Assembly: GCA_963814865.1 (NCBI GenBank)
Contig: CAWFEN010000014.1
Location: 558,001 to 622,000 of the forward strand
Reading direction: 5' to 3'
Origin: AP-15 sp963814865
Lineage (GTDB): Bacteria; Pseudomonadota; Alphaproteobacteria; ATCC43930; CGMCC-115725
DNA: 64,000 nt
Notes under the pieces: model-generated
Told to the model about the DNA's origin: nothing
The model's input: the letters and a program-made list of their open reading frames with translations, nothing else
Database searches by the model: none
In this document: piece after piece, positions 61,680-64,000 of the stretch
Position numbering within the stretch: position 1 is the first letter of the stretch
How the letters are laid out: each line of letters starts with the position of its first letter
Translations under genes and position numbers: made by a program

Positions 61680-63017
61680 TCAGAAGCCGCCGGGGGCAAA
61701 GAAGCGGTTTTCGGGGCGGGGGAGGCCGAGGTTTTCACGCAGGGTTTTGCCTTCGTATTCGCGGCGGAACAGGCTGCGGCGCTGGAGTTCGGGGACGACC
61801 TGGTTGACGAAGTCGTCGAGGCCACCGGGGACGTAGGGGAACATGATGTTGAAGCCGTCGCAGGCGTCGCCATCGAGCCATTCCTCCATCTGGTCGGCGA
61901 TCATCGAGGGCGTGCCGACCAAGGCCAGCCCGCCGTAGCTGCCGGCGATCCGCGCCAATTCGCGCACCGTCAGATTATCGCGCCGGGCGCGTGCGATGAC
62001 CCGCTCCCGGCCGCTCTTGCTGGCGTTCGATTCCGGAATGTCGGGCAACGGCCCGTCGAGGTCGAAGCCCGACGCATCGTGGCCGAGGGCGATCGACAAC
62101 GAGGCCAGGCCGCTGTCGGGATGGACGAGGCTGTCGAGCAATGCCCGCTTTTGGCGCGCCTCGGCCGCGGTGTCGCCGACCACGACCAGCGCGCCGGGCA
62201 TGATTTTCATATGCTCGGGGTTTCGCCCGAGTTGTGCCATCCGCCCTTTGACATCGGCATAAAAGGCTTGCGCATCGGCCAAGCGGCCGCCGCTGGCGAA
62301 GATGACCTCAGCGGTTTCGGCGGCGAGCTGGCGCCCGGCGTCGGACGCGCCGGCCTGGACGATGACCGGCCAGCCCTGGACCGGCCGGGCGATGTTGAGC
62401 GGGCCCCGCACCGACAGGAATTCGCCTATGTGGTCGAGCAGGTGCAGCCGCTCGGGGTCGAAATAGATGCCGCTCTCGACATCGCGGATAAAGGCGTCGT
62501 CGGCCCAGCTGTCCCACAACCCGGTGACGACATCGAAGAACTCGCGGGCGCGGCGATAGCGCTCGCCATGCTCCATATGCTCGGTCAGGCCGAAATTGAG
62601 CGCCGAATCGGGGTTCGAGGTGGTGACTAAATTCCAGGCGGCACGCCCGCCGCTGATGTGATCGAGCGAGGCAAAGCGGCGGGCGATCAGATAGGGCGGC
62701 TCGAATGTGGTGGAGGCGGTGGCGATCAGGCCGAGATGCTCGGTCACCATTGCGAGCGCCGGCAGCAGGGTCAGCGGATCAAACGAAGTGACCGTGGCGC
62801 TGCGCTTCAATGCCGCCATGGGCATGTTCAGCACCGAGAGATGGTCGGCCATGAAGAACGCGTCGAAGCGGCCGCGCTCCAGGGTCTGCGCAAAATGCAC
62901 GAGGTGCCGCAGGTTGAAGTTGGCGTCGGGATAGGCGCCGGGATAGCGCCACCAGGCGGTGTGGATGCCGACCGGGCGCATGAAGGCGCCGAGATGCAGT
63001 TGGCGTGATGCCGTCAT
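61680..63017 (-). CDS. FMN-dependent monooxygenase, NtaA/SnaA/DszA family
   Basis: A 445-residue luciferase-like monooxygenase: LGAFMRPVGIHTAWWRYPGA at the start, FDAFFMADHLSVLN, LTLLPALAMVTEHLGLIATA, HISGGRAAWNLVTTSNPDSA, GWPVIVQAGASDAGRQLAAE, and FNIMFPYVPGGLDDFVNQVV. These match two-component enzymes that act on nitrilotriacetate, sulfones or alkanesulfonates with reduced FMN. No flavin reductase is adjacent in the window. Probably co-transcribed with the TauD gene upstream (43 bases between). Confidence 0.9.
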   Translation of the reverse strand: MTASRQLHLGAFMRPVGIHTAWWRYPGAYPDANFNLRHLVHFAQTLERGRFDAFFMADHLSVLNMPMAALKRSATVTSFDPLTLLPALAMVTEHLGLIATASTTFEPPYLIARRFASLDHISGGRAAWNLVTTSNPDSALNFGLTEHMEHGERYRRAREFFDVVTGLWDSWADDAFIRDVESGIYFDPERLHLLDHIGEFLSVRGPLNIARPVQGWPVIVQAGASDAGRQLAAETAEVIFASGGRLADAQAFYADVKGRMAQLGRNPEHMKIMPGALVVVGDTAAEARQKRALLDSLVHPDSGLASLSIALGHDASGFDLDGPLPDIPESNASKSGRERVIARARRDNLTVRELARIAGSYGGLALVGTPSMIADQMEEWLDGDACDGFNIMFPYVPGGLDDFVNQVVPELQRRSLFRREYEGKTLRENLGLPRPENRFFAPGGF

Positions 63018-63060
63018 CGCGGTTCCTCAGCCGCGGCGCAGGCGATGCCGCGCGGCCATC

Positions 63061-63984
63061 TCATGCGCTTGCCCCGGTTACGGCCAACTCGCGCGCCGGG
63101 CGCAGGAATTCGGGATCGAAGACCTTGGTCGCCATCACCTGGCAGCGGCGGATCAGGCGGATTTCGTCCGGCCCGTAATCGGCGATCGCGCGATGGAGCG
63201 TGCCGAGATGGTCCCAGATCAGCAGATCGTTCTCGGTCCACGCGTTGGTGTAGCGGAATTTCATCTGGAGCTGGTGCGCAAACAGGTATTCCAGCATCGC
63301 GTCGCTGTCGCGCTCCGGCAGTTCGTTGATGCGCACCGTGAAACCCGGGTTGCAGTACAGCACCTTGCGGCCGGTGATCGGATGGGTCAGGAACACCGGG
63401 TGCACGACCGGCGGCCGGCGACGGCGCTGCTCGTCGGTCATCGGCGGTCGCGGGCTCGCCCGGTCGCGGCGCATGTGTTCCCAGAACTTTTCGATGTTGT
63501 GGGTGGCGGTCATGCCGTCGAGCCGGGTCTTGATCCCGGCCGGCAGGCCCTCGTAGGCGGCGTGCATGTTGGCGAATTCGGTGCCGCCGAGCGGCTTGCC
63601 GTCGCGCCGCGGGATGCGGATGCCGTAGAGCACGTTCACGAAGCCGGGCACCTCGCGATAGGTCATGTCGGTGTGCCAGTCCTGCCCGGCATCCGGGCTG
63701 CCGATGTATTTGCCGTTTTCCTTGAGGTTCGACAGGATGTCGATCTCCGGATAGTCGCGCGTGCGGTCGAGATCGCGGGTGGCGCTGCCCTGGATCTCGC
63801 CGAACCGCTCGGAAAAGCGCTTCAGCGCGCCGAGATCGAGATGCTGGTCGGGAAAGCGCAGCACCCCGTGCGCGCCGAGCGCCCGCAGGATCTGCCCGAA
63901 ATCACGCTCGCCGAGCGGTTGCGCGAGGTCGATGCCGTGAACCGTGGCACCCAGCACCGCACCCGTCGGTTCGATCGTCAACAT
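63061..63984 (-). CDS. TauD/TfdA family dioxygenase
   Basis: A 307-residue Fe(II)/2-oxoglutarate dioxygenase. N-terminus LTIEPTGAVLGATVHGIDLA and iron ligands in QDWHTDMTYREVPGF (His104, Asp106), with the distal His in WDHLGTLHRAIADYG; HPVFLTHPITGRKVLYCNPG is the typical 2-oxoglutarate region. It hydroxylates taurine-like sulfonates or phenoxyacids. The start is preceded by AGGAGGAGG. With the FMN monooxygenase downstream it suggests use of an organosulfur or aryl compound. Confidence 0.9.
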   Translation of the reverse strand: MLTIEPTGAVLGATVHGIDLAQPLGERDFGQILRALGAHGVLRFPDQHLDLGALKRFSERFGEIQGSATRDLDRTRDYPEIDILSNLKENGKYIGSPDAGQDWHTDMTYREVPGFVNVLYGIRIPRRDGKPLGGTEFANMHAAYEGLPAGIKTRLDGMTATHNIEKFWEHMRRDRASPRPPMTDEQRRRRPPVVHPVFLTHPITGRKVLYCNPGFTVRINELPERDSDAMLEYLFAHQLQMKFRYTNAWTENDLLIWDHLGTLHRAIADYGPDEIRLIRRCQVMATKVFDPEFLRPARELAVTGASA

Positions 63985-64000
63985 CGGGTTCCTCCTCCTG

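Noticed and set aside
1..64000. CRISPR arrays, rRNA genes, prophage structural genes, restriction systems
   Set aside because: No regularly spaced repeats, rRNA sequence, capsid/tail proteins or methyltransferase-endonuclease pairs were seen in the window.

Overview
The window is high-GC DNA from an alphaproteobacterium, most likely a metabolically broad soil or rhizosphere type (Reyranella-, Bradyrhizobium- or Rhodospirillales-like). This rests on codon bias, dense 4-base overlapping operons, the kinds of genes present (CaiB-type CoA transferase, CmcJ/NvfI oxidoreductase, luciferase-like monooxygenases, Lin0512 proteins) and a perfect GTTC-N7-GTTC site, which is the alphaproteobacterial LexA operator. 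The genus is inference.

Layout. 1-2530: a minus-strand Urc-type uracil catabolism operon (URC1 GTP cyclohydrolase II homolog, URC4/DUF1688, start of upp), with a radical SAM gene running divergently. 3.7-15 kb: transporters and single metabolic genes (TerC, MFS, SAM hydrolase, DedA, MaoC-CitE pair, M20 amidohydrolase, NIPSNAP, luciferase-like oxidoreductase, PEBP, Gfo/Idh/MocA). 15.2-19.5 kb: two tandem Lin0512 genes divergent from a taurine/nitrate-type ABC importer with two permeases. 20-31 kb: a surface-polysaccharide locus, lower in GC at its left end and bordered by decayed transposases. It holds a glycosyltransferase, polysaccharide pyruvyl transferase, glucose-1-phosphate cytidylyltransferase, DUF4910 protein, SDR, sugar epimerase, 3,5-epimerase, PIG-L deacetylase and a sugar methyltransferase. 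31-36 kb: a scrap region with IS630- and IS1182/IS5-like remnants, short repeats, a secreted beta-helix protein, a Tat-exported Hint-domain protein and a truncated MFS gene. 36-42 kb: alcohol dehydrogenase, VOC, CmcJ-type oxidoreductase, a decayed amidohydrolase, an HMG-CoA-lyase-like enzyme and a serine hydrolase. 43.1-45.2 kb: a small island bounded by a 50-bp duplication of the tRNA-Lys 3' half, carrying an SOS-controlled divergent gene pair (HMCES/YedK peptidase and an uncharacterised protein). 45.4-64 kb: ferritin-like protein, phosphoesterase, RidA, CoA transferase, a PQQ dehydrogenase fused to a cupredoxin, dienelactone hydrolase, glutaminyl-tRNA synthetase and a run of xenobiotic-type enzymes ending in an FMN monooxygenase and a TauD dioxygenase.

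Five otherwise convincing genes (URC4, the ABC substrate-binding protein, ABC permease 2, one luciferase-like oxidoreductase, one enoyl-CoA hydratase) each contain one reading-frame break, and each full span has length 3n+1. One extra base repairs every one of them. This points to residual sequence or assembly insertions more than to five independent pseudogenes. In contrast, the amidohydrolase at 39.3-39.9 kb, the transposases and the MFS fragment show real decay.

The most interesting biology is the tRNA-Lys island with its LexA box and unknown SOS partner genes. Next come the PQQ-cupredoxin fusion, the Lin0512/ABC cassette, and the repeat-bracketed scrap region with the Hint-domain gene.
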